Shown in pieces: positions 46,263 through 53,877 of a stretch of DNA of 64,000 bases; the stretch's first letter is position 1, and every line of letters starts with the position of its first letter. Origin of the DNA: MVYY01 sp012517575 (GTDB lineage Bacteria > Bacteroidota > Bacteroidia > Bacteroidales > Paludibacteraceae); contig JAVLUG010000006.1 in the NCBI GenBank assembly GCA_031629035.1, positions 1 through 64,000 of the forward strand, in the 5' to 3' direction. The notes under the pieces are model-generated. The model ran no database searches and was not told the origin of the DNA. It saw only the letters and a list, made by a program, of their open reading frames with translations. The translations under genes and the position numbers were made by a program.

Positions 46263-47390
46263 TTAAACCATCATTAATTGGGCGATAATGGTGTCGGATA
46301 TTAGTTTCCCTGCAGTAGTTAAACGTAAAAAACTGCCGTACCTATACACCTTTTCATTATCGATAAATGTTTTTATGTTTTCTAAACAAAAGTTTTTCAG
46401 TTCGATGCCAAAATTTTGTTCCAACTCATCAATGTTTATACCATTTTTGGTTCTCAATCCAAGTAAAACATATTCATTGTAACGATCTTGCAAACTAAGA
46501 ATTTCCTGTTCGAAAAAGGAATTATTTTTCATAATTCTTTCTATATATTTATGGATGGAAGCAACATTCCATTGTCGTGAAAAGCCGTTGAAAGAATGAG
46601 CAGAAGGACCAATGCCCAAATATGGAGTTTGGGTCCAATAGGAAGAATTATGCCTTGAATAAAATTCCGGTAACGAAAAATTGGAAATTTCGTAAGCATC
46701 AAATCCATTTTGGTTACTTTTATTTAATAAAAGTTCATACATTTTTATCATCAATTCTTCGTCTGCCGGTTCAATTAGTTTTTTTTCTTTTTGTTTTAAT
46801 AACAACGTTTTTTCTTCAAAGGTTAGAGCGTAAGCAGAAAGATGTTGGATTGGCAATGAAAAGGCTTTGTCTAAATCATTTTCCCATTCAATGAGACTTT
46901 GGAAAGGTAATCCATAAATTAAGTCTATGCTGATATTGTTAAACCCTGATCTTTGGGCTACTCTAACAGCTTCTACAGCTTGAAAAGCATTGTGTCTCCT
47001 ATTCAGAATCTTAAGCTTATTGTCGTCAAATGATTGAATGCCAATGCTTAAACGGTTAATTCCGAGTTTTTTTAAGTCAGATAGGTATTTTTCTGTTAAA
47101 TCATCCGGATTGGCTTCAAAAGTTATTTCTGCATTTTTTTCTACCGGAAAATTTTTATAAATGGTATTCAGTAATTTTTCAATTTGTTGAATCGTCAGTA
47201 GGCTGGGTGTCCCTCCTCCAAAATAAATCGTTTGAACCGGTTCATTTTTCAAGTAGTCTTTTCTGATCGAAAATTCTTTAATTATTGCATCTATAACTTC
47301 ATTAAGAAGATTGATAGAAACAACTGAAAAAAAATTGCAATAGGAACATCGCTGGCTGCAAAAAGGAATATGAATGTAAATACCGGCCAT
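46263..47390 (-). CDS. hemW: HemW-like radical SAM heme chaperone
   Basis: A 375-residue radical SAM protein of the HemW (coproporphyrinogen dehydrogenase-like) family. The start at 47390 (MAGIYIHIPFCSQRCSYCNFF) places the CxxxCxxC cluster motif at the usual position; an upstream ATG at 47441 adds unconserved residues. Further signatures are YFGGGTPSLL, FEANPDDLT, LNRLSIGIQSF, IYGLPFQ and the HemW C-terminal domain (YNEYVLLGLRTKNGIN). The lack of the fourth HemN Cys (the motif is CSYCNF, without the CxxxCxxCxC pattern) favours a heme chaperone over coproporphyrinogen oxidase. Confidence 0.87.
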   Translation of the reverse strand: MAGIYIHIPFCSQRCSYCNFFSVVSINLLNEVIDAIIKEFSIRKDYLKNEPVQTIYFGGGTPSLLTIQQIEKLLNTIYKNFPVEKNAEITFEANPDDLTEKYLSDLKKLGINRLSIGIQSFDDNKLKILNRRHNAFQAVEAVRVAQRSGFNNISIDLIYGLPFQSLIEWENDLDKAFSLPIQHLSAYALTFEEKTLLLKQKEKKLIEPADEELMIKMYELLLNKSNQNGFDAYEISNFSLPEFYSRHNSSYWTQTPYLGIGPSAHSFNGFSRQWNVASIHKYIERIMKNNSFFEQEILSLQDRYNEYVLLGLRTKNGINIDELEQNFGIELKNFCLENIKTFIDNEKVYRYGSFLRLTTAGKLISDTIIAQLMMV

Positions 47391-47479
47391 TTTTAAAACG
47401 GGAAAGAAAATTATAAACGAAGTAAGAATTCTTTTATACAAAAATACATCAAAAAGTTGGTATTTTCGGCAAAAGGTTT

Positions 47480-47487
47480 TAACTTTG
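47480..47487 (+). promoter_or_regulatory. -7 box for tRNA-Pro
   Basis: TAACTTTG matches TAnnTTTG, 23 bp before the tRNA 5' end. Confidence 0.6.
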
Positions 47488-47510
47488 CAGTCGTTTTTAA
47501 AAAATCAGTA

Positions 47511-47585
47511 CGGGGTGTAGCGCAGTCCGGTTAGCGCACCTGCTTTGGGAGCAGGGGGTCGTGGGTTCGAATCCCGCTACCCCGA
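47511..47585 (+). tRNA. tRNA-Pro (anticodon UGG)
   Basis: The cloverleaf is complete. The acceptor stem CGGGGTG pairs with TACCCCG (last pair G-U), the anticodon stem CCTGC/GCAGG encloses loop TTTGGGA with anticodon TGG, the T-loop is TTCGAAT and the discriminator base is A. CCA is not encoded. The 3' half doubles as the integration site (attL) of the downstream element, so the part 3' of the crossover comes from the element. Confidence 0.95.
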
Positions 47586-47586
47586 C
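47541..47586 (+). other. attL (tRNA-Pro 3' half)
   Basis: 46 bp from the anticodon stem to one base past the discriminator, identical to attR except G at 47569 where attR has A (62882). It keeps the tRNA functional after integration. Confidence 0.88.
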
Positions 47587-47589
47587 TTG

Positions 47590-47629
47590 AAAATCAGCCA
47601 CTTACAGTAAAATGTATGTGGCTGATTTT
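47590..47629 (+). terminator. terminator just inside attL
   Basis: AAAATCAGCCAC and GTGGCTGATTTT form a perfect 12-bp stem with a 16-nt loop, 4 bp after attL. The element supplies the tRNA with a terminator replacing the chromosomal one now separated to 62904-62940. Confidence 0.75.
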
Positions 47630-47634
47630 GTATA

Positions 47635-47657
47635 TGTACATAAAAATGTACATAAAA
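47635..47657 (+). repeat. two direct repeats TGTACATAAAA (candidate integrase arm sites, left)
   Basis: Two exact copies of an 11-mer one base apart (47635-47645 and 47647-47657), about 50 bp inside attL. The same motif recurs inside attR. Confidence 0.65.
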
Positions 47658-47738
47658 TATTTAGACCAAACTGTAAAAAAACAGATAATAAACGAATAAA
47701 CATAGTGTAAAATGATTAATAATTTTATGCTTTACCTT

Positions 47739-48233
47739 TCAAAAACTCTCTACCACCCCATACAATCCCTTCTTTTCATTTTTAGCCTTCATATTTAGTA
47801 TTTGATAGTTTGTTAGTTCGCTGCAATAAAAGCGGCTGTATGGCTTTGCATATCCTTCTGCAATCATTATTTCATTTACACATCTACCATCGGGCAAATA
47901 AACATAAGCCAATGTTCTGCCATAAATATCTGAACTTTCTTTGCTTTCTGTTTTCACGGCCAACTTTGTGCCTGGTGGAATTAGTTCAATCAAAAAATTG
48001 AACGATTGACGACCAAGCATCATCAAAAGTTGACCTGCCATGTGTGTTTCCCGCTCATCCTGAATTAATTTTCGACACTGTTTTATTTCCGGAGCATCTA
48101 TACCCAAAAATCGGATTTCTTCTTCTGAATTATCAAGAATATTTTTCAGTATTACGCCATCTCCGTCAACAGCTTTTATTAAAATCTGTGAATTATTAAT
48201 TCTTGTAGTGCAAAATATCTCTATTTTCTCCAT
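47739..48233 (-). CDS. staphylococcal-nuclease-like (SNase) protein
   Basis: A 164-residue protein of the TNase/SNase fold. The core segments are VDGDGVILKN, IRFLGIDAPEI, GRTLAYVYLPDG and VNEIMIAEGYAKPYSRF. The three catalytic residues of micrococcal nuclease (Arg35, Glu43, Arg87) have counterparts in the Arg and Glu of RFLGIDAPE and the Arg of GRTLAYV, so activity is likely. No signal peptide is seen, so it is probably cytoplasmic. The start at 48233 is preferred; an ATG six codons upstream is also open. A minus-strand -7 box TAATTTTG lies at 48287-48294. It is the leftmost gene of the island and points to the tRNA. Confidence 0.82.
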   Translation of the reverse strand: MEKIEIFCTTRINNSQILIKAVDGDGVILKNILDNSEEEIRFLGIDAPEIKQCRKLIQDERETHMAGQLLMMLGRQSFNFLIELIPPGTKLAVKTESKESSDIYGRTLAYVYLPDGRCVNEIMIAEGYAKPYSRFYCSELTNYQILNMKAKNEKKGLYGVVESF

Positions 48234-48346
48234 TTTACGTAAGTTTAACATGTTGTATAATTATTTAATACATAGTATCTTAGTTGCAAAATTAATCAAA
48301 TAATTAATGTAAAAAAATATGTGTAACAATTTAAAAATAAATTACA

Positions 48347-49153
48347 ATGGCTAGACAGTTAGGACATGTAAATTATGGCGGAACTATAGGTGGTATTCGT
48401 CATTTCAAGATTAAAGGCTTGAGCGGTAATTTTGCAGGACTGAAAGGTGGTGCAACTGGTGAACAAATCAAAAATGACGCAGCTTTCGTGCGTACTCGTG
48501 AAAATATGAACGAGTTTGGGGGCTGTGCATTAGTAGGTAAATCATTGCGGAGTGGTCTTGCTCAGCTTATGAAGCAAATGAGCGACCCGCAGTTAACTGG
48601 TAGATTAACCGGAATAATGAAAAAGATTAATCTGGAAGATCAATCGGAAGCTCGTGGTTATCGTGCTGTTTTGGTTTCACAGCAACCTCAGTACTTGTTG
48701 GGATTGAATTTCAATCGTCATTCAAGTTTTGAAGGGTTATTTACCGGAACGGTAGAAACTACTGCTACAGCCGAAAGAAATGCTGTAACGCTAAGTGTTG
48801 AGCCTTTCAGCACATTGAGCAATGTAAATGCTCCAGCAGGTGCAACCCATTTTCGTTTGGTGAATGCAATCACTGTATTGTCGGACTTCGCTTACAATGC
48901 CACTACAAAGGTTTACGAACCTATTGAACCAACGTTGAACGAAACTTCAAAAATCACTTACTCGGATTATATCGAGTTGGAAAGTTCGGTTGCTGCTCCG
49001 CTTTCGGTTGAAAGTATTTTACCCGGCAATCCAACAATGACTGCCGACGTAAGTTTAATCAGTTGCGTTGGGATTGAATTTTATCAGAAAGTTGGTGCAA
49101 ACTACTACATTTTCAGTGTAGGTAACAGTTTGAAAATTAAAAACATTTTCTGA
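48347..49153 (+). CDS. conserved Bacteroidota hypothetical protein (GG-IG / AFVRTREN family)
   Basis: A 268-residue protein without signal peptide or membrane helix. The N-terminus (VNYGGTIGGIRHFKIKG, LKGGATGEQIKNDAAFVRTREN, EFGGCALVGKSLRSG) matches a family I recognise from many Bacteroidota genomes, usually a lone gene in variable regions. The central part has QYLLGLNFNRHSSFEGLF and the C-terminal half is beta-rich. The composition (many Thr, Ser, Val; repeated strands) resembles phage or contractile-system structural proteins, but no function is known to me. It is divergent from the SNase gene and ends at its own terminator. Confidence 0.75.
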   Translation: MARQLGHVNYGGTIGGIRHFKIKGLSGNFAGLKGGATGEQIKNDAAFVRTRENMNEFGGCALVGKSLRSGLAQLMKQMSDPQLTGRLTGIMKKINLEDQSEARGYRAVLVSQQPQYLLGLNFNRHSSFEGLFTGTVETTATAERNAVTLSVEPFSTLSNVNAPAGATHFRLVNAITVLSDFAYNATTKVYEPIEPTLNETSKITYSDYIELESSVAAPLSVESILPGNPTMTADVSLISCVGIEFYQKVGANYYIFSVGNSLKIKNIF

Positions 49154-49179
49154 TAACGCATTTCAGAAACTTTAGAAAA

Positions 49180-49210
49180 AAGCTCTACCGATTTGGTGGA
49201 GTTTTTTTTG
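49180..49210 (+). terminator. terminator of the conserved hypothetical gene
   Basis: GCTCTACC and GGTGGAGT with a 5-nt loop and a run of eight T residues, about 30 bp past the stop codon. Confidence 0.75.
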
Positions 49211-49299
49211 TGCCCTGTTGTTTCGATTTTCATATACTGAGGTGAATCAGGGTGCAATCATGGTAGGCTTATGTATGCTTTATGGTAGGCTTACCCTAC

Positions 49300-49719
49300 C
49301 TAAACCAAAAAGCTGTACAATATCAATTTCTTTGCCTTTTCAATTGCTTTCAGATTTTGTTTGAGCTGATTTTCGACTTTGTTAATGGCCTGAAATGAAT
49401 CGACCATTTTTTGAAACTTTGCCGGATTGTTGACTGCTCTGTTCAGATTTTCATTTAGGCATGATTTCACATCGCGAAGAATGATAAACGGAATAACCGA
49501 CCCCCGCAAATATGGATAAAATGTTTTGGACTGCCACAAACAGAAAAGCAGCCAATAAACTTGGTCTTTGTCGGTTTCGGTCTGAAAGCTGATAACAAAG
49601 CAATTCGGGCAGGGAGAAAGAAGCGGTTTTCCGCTGTTGTTTCCTTTGTTCAGAATAAAGAAATGAGGATTTGAAATTTCCTGTTTCGGGCTGTAAGATT
49701 TCAATATAAAGGTACACAT
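49300..49719 (-). CDS. DUF6943-like mobile-element protein
   Basis: A 139-residue protein from the start at 49719 (MCTFILKSYSPKQEISNPHF). The block HFFILNKGNNSGKPLLSPCPNCFVI, split by QVYWLLFCLWQSK and YLRGSVIPFI, is what I recall as a small family (DUF6943) carried by Bacteroidota conjugative and mobilizable elements. The C-terminal third is a Lys-rich helical region (AINKVENQLKQNLKAIEKAKK). The Cys pair in CPNC could bind metal. Function is unknown. It marks this segment as derived from a larger mobile element. Confidence 0.6.
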   Translation of the reverse strand: MCTFILKSYSPKQEISNPHFFILNKGNNSGKPLLSPCPNCFVISFQTETDKDQVYWLLFCLWQSKTFYPYLRGSVIPFIILRDVKSCLNENLNRAVNNPAKFQKMVDSFQAINKVENQLKQNLKAIEKAKKLILYSFLV

Positions 49720-49749
49720 AAGCAAATCAAATAAAGGGTGATTAAACAT

Positions 49750-51020
49750 TCATCGCATCGGGCAAAAGCACTTTTATCGCGAAAAAACACGAAAAGCGAA
49801 AAGAAAATGTAAACCACCTCTTACTGCAAGAAAAAGCGAAATGAAATGGAGCGTTAGGGCTGTCAAGGTTTTTTGTCAGAATACTACCCGAAGCGTAGCG
49901 AGGTGTGGAGATTGTGACAAAAACCCGTAGGGCTTGACCTTTACTGACCTATTTTATTGCTGTTATCTTTGTGAACATTTTTTTTGTCGTACTATCACAC
50001 TACTTTCTCTTCATTGTAATTGTATTATGTTGAATTGTTGATAATATCAACTGCATTTATATTAGGGGTGGGTGGTCGGGGGTTGGCGTGGGAGTAAGAT
50101 TAAACCGAACAGGGTAAAACAGCCCTGAGCAAAAAAACGGAACAGTGGGAACACTGCCGATAGGTGTGTTTCCTGCTGAGGAGTTTAAAAGGCGCGAGCC
50201 GTCTGCGAGTGGAGCGAGGGTGGCAGACAAAGATAGCCTGACACTGAAAGGTGTTGGATGCCAACCGCAACGCGGCAGGGCTGGCGGAGTTTTTGTTTGG
50301 AGCGTGCGTCGGTAAGGCAAGTGCCGGAATGAATGAGCGTGTGGAGTGTAACGAAACGAGCGATTGAATGACGGCTCTTGCGTGCGGTGGCGTTGCGGTG
50401 TGAATGACGGAATGTAGCTTGCGGAATGACAAAATGAACACGGCAAAAGCCACGTGGAAAAGCGACCACAAAAACTGTGACAGCCCGATTAGCCCGAGCG
50501 ACCAGCAGGCGAGCAAAACAATAAGTGGCGGCTGCACCCAATTTTAAGATAAATGAGTTTTACGAATACATTATTGGGGTTTGGGGGTAGGAGTAGCCAC
50601 GAATGAGGATTGAGGGCGCGTGGTGCAGCAAAACAAACAGACACGCAAGCGAGAACACCTACTGGAGCGCATACGCTTAGTGTGGATGTGGTAGATGGCA
50701 AGGGCAGACGAAAAAATACTACCCGAAATGAAATGAAGGTGTGGAGATTTTTTAGGCTGTTTATTATACCCTTGCAGCTATGTTTTTGCGAACAAAGCAA
50801 CCGATTGACGAATACCGCTTGTCCTCATTTCAAGTGGCTCAATGCCACGAAGAAATGAAATAGCTCTTCAGTCAATGATAAAAGGGGCAATTACTTACAG
50901 TAACACCCCTTCAATAAATCCTTCGGTATAATATATCACCATCGGATCAGCTTGTCCGATACAAAAGTAATAAAAAAGATTAAATACAATTAATGTGCTC
51001 GGTTATTACGGGCTAATACA
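49750..51020. other. long non-coding block with G-rich core and imperfect repeats
   Basis: About 1.3 kb without a credible gene. A segment similar at both ends (AATACTACCCGAA... then AGGTGTGGAGATT, 49880-49913 and 50715-50748) brackets a core of clearly higher GC. The core starts with a G-run cluster (50065-50092) and contains many GNRA-like and CGAGCG-type repeats. Several overlapping minus-strand ORFs exist in all frames here, which reflects the base composition rather than coding. Hairpins lie at 50883-50909 (AAGGGG/CCCCTT) and 50941-50960 (ATCGGA/TCCGAT). It could be an oriT or structured-RNA remnant of a conjugative element. Confidence 0.5.
50065..50092 (+). other. potential G-quadruplex
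   Basis: Four runs (GGGG, GGG, GGGGG, GGG) with loops of 1, 5 and 7 nt, in an otherwise AT-rich genome. Confidence 0.5.
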
Positions 51021-51021
51021 G

Positions 51022-51050
51022 TTGATTTTAAAATTTATTTTCTACCTTTG
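51022..51050 (+). promoter_or_regulatory. promoter of the tet gene
   Basis: TTG at 51022-51024, an 18-bp spacer and TACCTTTG at 51043-51050. It gives a leader of about 125 nt before the tet start. Confidence 0.7.
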
Positions 51051-51059
51051 TCACACTAT

Positions 51060-51186
51060 GCGGCAGTAAATAATATAATTAGAAATACGAATTCAAGTTC
51101 TTGTGGTACATTCTACCATCAAGGATGTATTTTTTATGTGATGCATTTCTACAAAGCATCCGCTATATTATTTACAAAATCAAATG
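51060..51186 (+). promoter_or_regulatory. tet mRNA leader with attenuator-like structure and leader ORF
   Basis: GTAAATAATATA (51066-51077) is perfectly complementary to TATATTATTTAC (51164-51175), which lies just before the tet ATG (51184) and would hide its ribosome-binding region. Inner elements are a stem of CTTGTGGTA with TACCATCAAG and two competing short stems (GGATG/CATCC and GATGC/GCATC). A 26-codon ORF starting at 51141 (MHFYKASAIL...) overlaps the tet start. This resembles the translational attenuation described for tetQ of Bacteroides. Confidence 0.65.
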
Positions 51187-53103
51187 AAAACTATAAATAT
51201 AGGTATTCTTGCACATATTGATGCAGGAAAAACCTCCATTACTGAGAACTTGCTATTTGCTAGTGGAGCAACTGAGGTACGTGGAAGTGTGGACAAAGGT
51301 AATACCACAACCGATTCGATGGATATTGAAAAACGAAGAGGTATCACCGTTAGAGCTTCTACAACGTCTATTCAATGGAACGATACAAAGATTAATATTA
51401 TCGACACTCCTGGACACATGGACTTTCTAGCAGAAGTGGAACGCACTTTTAGAATGCTAGATGGTGCTATTCTTGTGGTGTCTGCTAAAGAGGGTATTCA
51501 AGCTCAAACGAGATTGTTGTTCAAAGTCTTGCAACAACTAGAAATTCCAGCCATTCTATTTATCAACAAAATAGATAGAGAGGGAGTAAATCTAAATCAG
51601 CTTTATTTCGAAATACAAAATAGCCTTTCAAAAGATATTCTTCTTATGCAATCCGTTGATGGCAAGATTTTAACTTCTAGCTGTACAATACACAACATAT
51701 CAGAAAAGGACAGAGAAACAATTTTGGAGAAAGATGATTCTTTGCTTGAAAAATACTTAAGCGATACGCAACTCTCAAATTCAGACTATTGGAGTTCAAT
51801 GATTCATCTTGTTCAATTCGCTAAACTACATCCTATCTACCATGGCTCAGCAATGTATGGCATTGGTATCGAAGATTTGCTAAACTCAATCACTACTTTT
51901 ATTGAAACATCTCTACCTCAAGAGAACGATTTATCTGCCTATGTCTATAAAATTGAGCATAATAAGAAGGAACAGAAACGAGCCTATCTAAAGATTATAG
52001 GGGGAAGCCTTAGAACAAGAAAATCATACAACCTCAATGGCTCAGATGAGAATCTGAAAATAAGAAGTTTAAAGACCTTTTACGCTGGAAACGAAATAGA
52101 TGTAGATGAAGTTTCTACAAACGATATTGCAATTTTAGACCATGCCGAAAGTCTGATGGTAGGTGATTATTTAGGAACAATGCCAAGTTTATTTGATAAA
52201 TTGAATATTCCTAGTCCTGCTCTCAAATCATCTATACATCCTGCCAAAGTAGAGGATAGGAGTAAATTAATTTCTGCTATGAATGTATTATCGGTAGAAG
52301 ATCCATCTTTAACGTTTGGTATCAATGCTGATAATAATGAGCTAGAAGTTTCTCTTTATGGAGCAACTCAACGGGAAGTTATTTTGACTTTGTTGGAGGA
52401 GCGATTTTCGGTAGATGCTTACTTTGAAGAGGTGAAAACGATTTATAAGGAACGTCTGAAAACGAAATCGGAATACACCATTCATATCGAAGTGCCACCT
52501 AATCCTTATTGGGCATCTATTGGCTTGATTATAGAACCTTTGCCAATCGGTGCGGGACTTACGATAGAGAGCGATATTTCATTGGGCTACTTGAATCAAT
52601 CTTTTCAGAATGCAGTATTCGATGGAGTCAAGAAAGCCTGTGAATCGGGTTTGTATGGCTGGGAAGTAACCGACCTTAAAGTCACTTTTTCTCACGGAAT
52701 CTATTATAGTCCAGTGAGCACACCTGCCGACTTTAGAAGTTTAGCTCCCTATGTTTTTCGATTGGCTTTACAACAAGCTGATGTTGAGTTGTTGGAGCCA
52801 ATCTTAGATTTTAAATTGCAAATTCCAATAGCTGTGAATGCTAGGGCTATTACAGACATCAACAAGATGCAAGGCGAAATATCTACTATTACTTCAGATG
52901 GTGATTGGACTACTATTTTGGGTGAAATTCCTTTAGATACTAGTAAAGAATACTCAGCAGAAGTCAGCTCCTACACTCAAGGCTTGGGCATTTTTGTTAC
53001 TCGATTTTCGGGCTATCAAATCACCAATAAAAAGGTAAGCAGAAGTGTAGAACTGAATGAAAAAGATAAATTGATGTATATGTTTGAGAAGGAATTAGGA
53101 TAA
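51184..53103 (+). CDS. tet: tetracycline resistance ribosomal protection protein, Tet(Q)/Tet(36) type
   Basis: A 639-residue EF-G-like GTPase that removes tetracycline from the ribosome. The GTPase motifs are AHIDAGKTSITENLL (P-loop), DTPGHMDFLAEVERTF and NKIDR. The C-terminal half carries EVPPNPYWASIGL, VTDLKVTFSHG, TPADFRSLAPYVFRLALQ and SSYTQGLGIF, all typical of ribosomal protection proteins. Compared from memory with Tet(Q), identity is clear but only moderate (many differences in the middle domain), so the Tet(36)-like branch or a new class is likely. Its leader suggests tetracycline-inducible translation. No rteAB genes follow, unlike CTnDOT. Confidence 0.92.
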   Translation: MKTINIGILAHIDAGKTSITENLLFASGATEVRGSVDKGNTTTDSMDIEKRRGITVRASTTSIQWNDTKINIIDTPGHMDFLAEVERTFRMLDGAILVVSAKEGIQAQTRLLFKVLQQLEIPAILFINKIDREGVNLNQLYFEIQNSLSKDILLMQSVDGKILTSSCTIHNISEKDRETILEKDDSLLEKYLSDTQLSNSDYWSSMIHLVQFAKLHPIYHGSAMYGIGIEDLLNSITTFIETSLPQENDLSAYVYKIEHNKKEQKRAYLKIIGGSLRTRKSYNLNGSDENLKIRSLKTFYAGNEIDVDEVSTNDIAILDHAESLMVGDYLGTMPSLFDKLNIPSPALKSSIHPAKVEDRSKLISAMNVLSVEDPSLTFGINADNNELEVSLYGATQREVILTLLEERFSVDAYFEEVKTIYKERLKTKSEYTIHIEVPPNPYWASIGLIIEPLPIGAGLTIESDISLGYLNQSFQNAVFDGVKKACESGLYGWEVTDLKVTFSHGIYYSPVSTPADFRSLAPYVFRLALQQADVELLEPILDFKLQIPIAVNARAITDINKMQGEISTITSDGDWTTILGEIPLDTSKEYSAEVSSYTQGLGIFVTRFSGYQITNKKVSRSVELNEKDKLMYMFEKELG

Positions 53104-53144
53104 GAGAATGATAAGCAAAATAATCAAAGAATGCATTCTCGCAC

Positions 53145-53152
53145 TATTTTTG
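53145..53152 (+). promoter_or_regulatory. -7 box for the HxlR gene
   Basis: TATTTTTG matches TAnnTTTG, 32 bp before the HxlR start at 53184. It lies inside an upstream extension of that ORF, supporting the later start. Confidence 0.5.
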
Positions 53153-53183
53153 TATCTTGTTCCTACAAATTAACTATACAATT

Positions 53184-53543
53184 ATGTCTGAAAGAAAAAT
53201 CCCTATATATCTAGAATGTGGTTATAGCATTGCTATGCAGGTGCTTGGCGGAAAGTGGAAAATTTGCATCATAGAAGCACTTCGAGATAAGCCACTACGC
53301 CCAAGTCTGATATTCAAGGAGGTGCCTGATGCAACAGAACGTGTAATAAATCAACAACTTAAAGAATTGTTGGAGTATAAGATTATAGATAGAAAAATTT
53401 ATGCAGAACAACCACCTCGTACTGAGTATTTTCTGACTGATTTAGGTCGTTCCGCATTTCCTATTCTAGACGCATTGGACCAATGGGGCGAGGAAAATAG
53501 AAAGTTCTATGAGGAGTTGTTTAATGCTGAAGATGAAGACTAA
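53184..53543 (+). CDS. HxlR/MarR-type winged-helix regulator
   Basis: A 119-residue one-domain regulator. The start at 53184 (MSERKIPIYLECGYSIAMQVLGGKWKICII) gives the HxlR hallmark: a Cys near residue 13 followed by GGKWK. RPSLIFKEVPDATERVINQQLKELLEY is the recognition part and PRTEYFLTDLGRS the wing. Proteins of this family often sense electrophiles or redox change through the N-terminal Cys. It follows tet by 80 bp with its own -7 box and shares a terminator, so it may control the tet segment or simply have moved with it. Confidence 0.82.
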   Translation: MSERKIPIYLECGYSIAMQVLGGKWKICIIEALRDKPLRPSLIFKEVPDATERVINQQLKELLEYKIIDRKIYAEQPPRTEYFLTDLGRSAFPILDALDQWGEENRKFYEELFNAEDED

Positions 53544-53562
53544 ATGGACTTTAAATAAAAAA

Positions 53563-53596
53563 CAGTGCTTATATATCCAAAGAATATATAGGCACT
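53563..53596 (+). terminator. terminator after tet-HxlR
   Basis: AGTGCTTATATAT pairs with ATATATAGGCACT (one G-U pair) around a 7-nt loop, followed by a T-rich stretch. Confidence 0.75.
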
Positions 53597-53683
53597 ATTT
53601 CTATCGATAATATAATTTAGCTGAGTTGTTTTGTGGCAGCTATTACAATTTCTCGGATACAATAATAATTAGAAATAAAAACT

Positions 53684-53822
53684 GGCTACAACATTTTGTA
53701 TAAGTAATGGCAGGTGATGTAGTAAATATCAAGGTTTGTACCCCGCTCAATCTGCGAATCGGTTTGACAGGAAACTACCACGCAATCTGCCACTACTCAT
53801 ACAATTTACCGTTATGCGGCAG
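53684..53822. repeat. attC-like imperfect palindrome between HxlR and erm(F)
   Basis: An 18-bp arm at 53696-53713 and its near-perfect complement (16 of 18) at 53787-53804 are flanked by GGCTACAAC on the left and GTTATGCGGC on the right. GTAGT and ACTAC continue the pairing inside. The layout (simple core sites outside, long imperfect stem, 70-90 nt centre) resembles an integron cassette attC site, but the core sites deviate from RYYYAAC/GTTRRRY. Confidence 0.5.
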
Positions 53823-53877
53823 CTTAAAAGACGACACCAAACCAAAAAAATCATCTTGACAACCACCCGACTTTGAA

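Noticed and set aside
50057..50541. Three overlapping minus-strand ORFs in the G-rich block
   Set aside because: They overlap in different frames, are rich in Pro/Ser/Cys/His, have no recognised motif and follow the local base composition.
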